Notes under the pieces: generated by a model | What the model was told of the DNA's origin: nothing | Databases searched by the model: none | The model's input: only the letters and a program-made list of their open reading frames with translations | In this document: positions 5,649-7,943 of the stretch, piece after piece | Position numbering within the stretch: position 1 is the stretch's first letter | How the letters are laid out: each line of letters begins with the position of its first letter | Position numbers and translations under genes: made by a program | From: an uncultured Clostridia bacterium | Lineage (GTDB): Bacteria; Bacillota; Clostridia; Oscillospirales; Ruminococcaceae | Direction: 5' to 3' | Length of the DNA stretch: 7,943 bases | NCBI GenBank assembly: GCA_947385505.1 | Contig: CANDLP010000096.1 | Location: 1 to 7,943 of the forward strand

Positions 5649-7253
5649 TTGAACACGATAATTCTGATAACCGCAGCCGTAATTTTAATCTGCATATTCG
5701 CCAACCGTATCTCAGGAAGATTCGGAATTCCGATGCTCCTGGTTTTTATTGGAGTGGGAATGTTGTTCGGCTCTGACGGTATTTTCAAAATTCCTTTTGA
5801 GGATTATAATTTAGCCGAAACAGGCTGCTCCGTCGCCCTAATCTTCATTATGTTCTACGGCGGCTTCGGCACAAACTGGCATAAAGCCAAACCCGTCGCG
5901 CTTAAATCACTCCTCCTTTCCTCCTTAGGAGTAGTAATTACCGCCCTGCTCACCGGCGTTTTCTGTCACCTTGTTTTAGGCATGGACATTATGGACGGTA
6001 TGCTTATAGGAGCCTGTCTCGGTTCGACCGACGCCGCTACCGTATTTTCTATACTTCGCGGAAAAAAACTTAACCTTAAATATAATACCGCCTCCCTTCT
6101 TGAAGTTGAAAGCGGAAGCAACGACCCGTTCGCATATATGATGACAATGATCGTCCTGTCCTTTATGCAAAACGAAGGAACCGCCTCGGATATGGCGCTT
6201 ATGCTTTTTAAGCAGCTTTTTATCGGCGCCGCCTTCGGAGCCTTGATCGCAGTTCTGGCATGGCTGGTGCTGAAAAAAGTAAAGTTCAGCGCCGCGGGAC
6301 TTGATTCGGTGTATATGGTGGCTGTCGCTTTGCTTGCTTACGCCGCTCCCGCCGTATTGGGCGGCAACGGCTATCTGAGCGCCTATATTGTTGGTATTTT
6401 CTTGGGCAACCGGCCTATTCCCGGAAAAAGAAATCTTGTTCACTTCTTTGACGGAGTGACCGGTCTGCTGCAAATGCTGGTATTCTTTATGCTTGGACTT
6501 CTGTCATTTCCATCAAAGCTGCCGGAAGTGGTACTGCCCGGAATACTTATAGCATTGTTTATGACCTTTATAGCCCGTCCGTTTTCAGTTTTCGGAATAC
6601 TTACGCCTTTTCGCTGCAAAGTGAACCAGATGCTGCTTGTCTCATGGGCGGGACTGCGCGGCGTAGCTTCGGTAGTTTTCGCCATAATGGCTACGGCGGC
6701 TACGGATTTTAAGGAATACGACCTGTTCCACACCGTATTTATCACCGTTCTCTTTTCCCTTCTCTTTCAGGGCTCGCTTATTCCCGCCTTTGCCCGCAAG
6801 CTTAATATGATAGATAACACAAACAACGTTATGACTACTTTCAACGACTACTCCGAAGAGCTGCCCGTCCAGTTTATAAAAATCAATATAAACGAGGGCA
6901 ACCGATGGGAAGGAAAACAAATAAAGGACATCAGTCTCCCTCCCGAAACACTTGTGGCAATGGTGATAAGAAAAAGCAAGAGGATAGTGCCGAAGGGCTT
7001 TACACAGCTGAGAGCCGGAGATACGGCAGTACTGTGCGCCCCGGCAATAAATGACAGCGCACGGATAAACTTTACGGAAGTCAACGTAACGAAGGAAAGT
7101 CAATACTGCGGACTTATGCTGTCCCAGCTGCCCCCGGACAACAGTAATTTGGTAGTGCTTATAAAGCGCGGAGATAAAGTGATAATACCCAGAGGAAGAA
7201 CTGTGTTTACAGAAGGGGATATTTTAGTTATAAACTCGGCGGAAGATGAATAA
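5649..7253 (+). CDS. CPA1-type K+(Na+)/H+ antiporter with C-terminal RCK_C regulatory domains (NhaP2-like)
   Basis: A 534-residue inner-membrane antiporter that exchanges K+ or Na+ for protons, affecting cell volume and pH. About a dozen hydrophobic segments fill residues 1-385. Ion-binding and structural motifs of the family are present: GSTDAATVFSILR with Asp128, and EVESGSNDP (residues 152-160) with Asn158-Asp159. SWAGLRGVASVVFA carries Arg337. The ESGSNDP form is that of NhaP2/CvrA-like K+/H+ antiporters. After residue 390 the chain becomes soluble and holds one clear RCK_C (TrkA-C) unit (about 405-470, ending GDTAVLCAP). A second RCK_C-like unit follows (about 485-532, ending EGDILVIN). 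Such domains bind small ligands and gate transport. No RCK_N domain is present. The start is the TTG at 5649. It is monocistronic, with its own promoter, and its stop lies in a long hairpin. Which ion it carries is not decided by sequence. Confidence 0.9.
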   Translation: MNTIILITAAVILICIFANRISGRFGIPMLLVFIGVGMLFGSDGIFKIPFEDYNLAETGCSVALIFIMFYGGFGTNWHKAKPVALKSLLLSSLGVVITALLTGVFCHLVLGMDIMDGMLIGACLGSTDAATVFSILRGKKLNLKYNTASLLEVESGSNDPFAYMMTMIVLSFMQNEGTASDMALMLFKQLFIGAAFGALIAVLAWLVLKKVKFSAAGLDSVYMVAVALLAYAAPAVLGGNGYLSAYIVGIFLGNRPIPGKRNLVHFFDGVTGLLQMLVFFMLGLLSFPSKLPEVVLPGILIALFMTFIARPFSVFGILTPFRCKVNQMLLVSWAGLRGVASVVFAIMATAATDFKEYDLFHTVFITVLFSLLFQGSLIPAFARKLNMIDNTNNVMTTFNDYSEELPVQFIKININEGNRWEGKQIKDISLPPETLVAMVIRKSKRIVPKGFTQLRAGDTAVLCAPAINDSARINFTEVNVTKESQYCGLMLSQLPPDNSNLVVLIKRGDKVIIPRGRTVFTEGDILVINSAEDE

Positions 7254-7310
7254 TACCAATCCCATTTTGAACTGCGGGTATTACTTCAGTTCAAAATGGG
7301 ATTAGTATTA
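7251..7310. repeat. Long near-perfect hairpin between convergent genes
   Basis: Arms 7251-7274 and 7287-7310 pair over 24 bp with a single C/A mismatch (7257/7304) around a 12-base loop. The left arm begins with the TAA stop of the antiporter, and the right arm ends 9 bases before the stop of the metH-like gene. No T-run follows on either strand, so it is not a classical intrinsic terminator, although so long a stem could still stop transcription from both sides. Arm length and the lack of a U-tract also fit a small mobile palindrome (MITE). Confidence 0.75.
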
Positions 7311-7319
7311 TTCGGTTTA

Positions 7320-7943
7320 TTAACAATCTGAGCCGCGGATATTATCGAACACCTTTTTAGCTATATCACAGGACTCTTTGGCGTCCTTAGCGTAAAAATC
7401 CGCTCCGATTTTTTCAGCGTATTCCGGCGTAAGCACCGCCCCTCCCACCATTATCTTACAGTCAACATCTTTTTCTCGCAAAAGCTTAATCGTCTCTTCC
7501 ATACTTGCCAATGTTGTTGTCATCAGAGCCGACAAGCCGACCAGACGGACATTTTCTTTTACGGCACATTCCAGAACCGCTTCAGCGGGAACGTCTTTTC
7601 CCAGATCTATAACGTCGTATCCGTAATTTTCCAGCAGCACTTTTACGATATTCTTACCGATATCGTGAATATCTCCTTTTACGGTGGCTAATATTATTTT
7701 TCCTTTGGACACCGATTTTTCCCCTGTTTTGGCGTAGTGCTCCTTGATTACCTCAAAACAGCTTTGCGCTGCACCGGCGATCAGAATAAGCTGAGGAAGG
7801 AATATCCTCCCTTTTTCAAATTCAGCGCCCGTTTTGTCCAGTGCGGGTATAAGAATATCGTTTATTACAGACATTGGGTCGTTGTTTTTCAAAAGCTCCG
7901 CCGTGAGCCTTGCGCCCTCGCTCCTGAGTCCGTTTTCCAGAGC
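7320..7943 (-). CDS. metH: Methionine synthase (MetH-like), C-terminal cobalamin-binding part (partial)
   Basis: 207 residues at the 3' end of a gene that enters from the right edge; the frame is open to base 7943, so a TTG at 7892 is internal. It holds the cobalamin-binding module. First comes the four-helix cap domain (about residues 1-75, ALENGLRSEGARLTAELL...LPQLILIAGAA). Then follows the Rossmann-like B12 domain with DIHDIG (Asp91-x-His93-x-x-Gly96), whose His is the lower cobalt ligand, plus GLSALMTTT and MVGGAVLT. Wording such as ATVKGDIHDIGKNIVKVLLENYGYDVIDLGKDVP is MetH-type, so the upstream part should carry homocysteine- and folate-binding domains. The chain stops right after the B12 domain, so the C-terminal AdoMet-binding reactivation domain of E. 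coli MetH is absent. A free-standing corrinoid protein of the MttC/MtbC type is the alternative. Confidence 0.85.
   Translation of the reverse strand, partial: ALENGLRSEGARLTAELLKNNDPMSVINDILIPALDKTGAEFEKGRIFLPQLILIAGAAQSCFEVIKEHYAKTGEKSVSKGKIILATVKGDIHDIGKNIVKVLLENYGYDVIDLGKDVPAEAVLECAVKENVRLVGLSALMTTTLASMEETIKLLREKDVDCKIMVGGAVLTPEYAEKIGADFYAKDAKESCDIAKKVFDNIRGSDC

Noticed and set aside
5976..6473. A 165-codon open frame on the minus strand
   Set aside because: It lies antisense within the antiporter gene and has low-quality composition (His/Gln/Gly rich) with no domain.
7887..7892. A TTG start at 7892 for a short corrinoid protein
   Set aside because: The frame stays open to the window edge with family-like sequence (ALENGLRSEGARLTAEL) upstream, so the gene continues outside the window.

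Overview
The window looks like chromosome of a low-to-mid GC Firmicute of class Clostridia, most likely a gut resident. The signs are strong AGGAGG-type ribosome binding sites, TTG starts, a large clostridial-type serine recombinase, a clostridial-type AsnB, a MetH that ends after its cobalamin domain, and a bile salt hydrolase. The genus cannot be named from the sequence alone. No tRNA, rRNA or CRISPR array was seen.

Left block (1-2886, all minus strand). Read in the direction of transcription, it holds a small Cys-cluster protein of unknown function (2668-2886), then tadA (tRNA adenosine deaminase) behind a near-consensus promoter. A GNAT acetyltransferase and a choloylglycine (bile salt) hydrolase follow, apparently in one operon with tadA. 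A 224-base gap packed with palindromes (about 442-585) looks like a small interspersed repeat. Beyond it lies the N-terminal part of a polysaccharide flippase-type membrane protein that runs off the left edge.

Middle block (2887-5435). A divergent promoter region leads to a complete large serine recombinase on the plus strand (3092-4681). Only about 45 bases after its stop codon, coding sequence for the C-terminal part of glutamine-hydrolysing asparagine synthetase (asnB) begins abruptly at the conserved (SGE)CADEIFGGY motif and runs in frame to its natural stop and terminator. This is the arrangement expected at one end of a serine-integrase element inserted inside asnB. The 5' part of asnB is not in the window, so the other end, if it survives, should lie to the left. 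In that case the bile salt hydrolase operon and flippase would be inside the element. The presence of tadA, normally a core gene, argues for caution: a rearrangement or deletion is the main alternative.

Right block (5436-7943). After the asnB terminator comes a CPA1-type cation/proton antiporter with a C-terminal RCK_C-like regulatory tail, under its own promoter and with a TTG start. It converges with the 3' end of a MetH-like, cobalamin-binding methyltransferase on the minus strand. Between the two is a 24-bp near-perfect hairpin that includes the antiporter stop codon.

The most interesting point is the split asnB beside the recombinase. It may be a reversible gene interruption, with a possible link to horizontal carriage of bile salt hydrolase.
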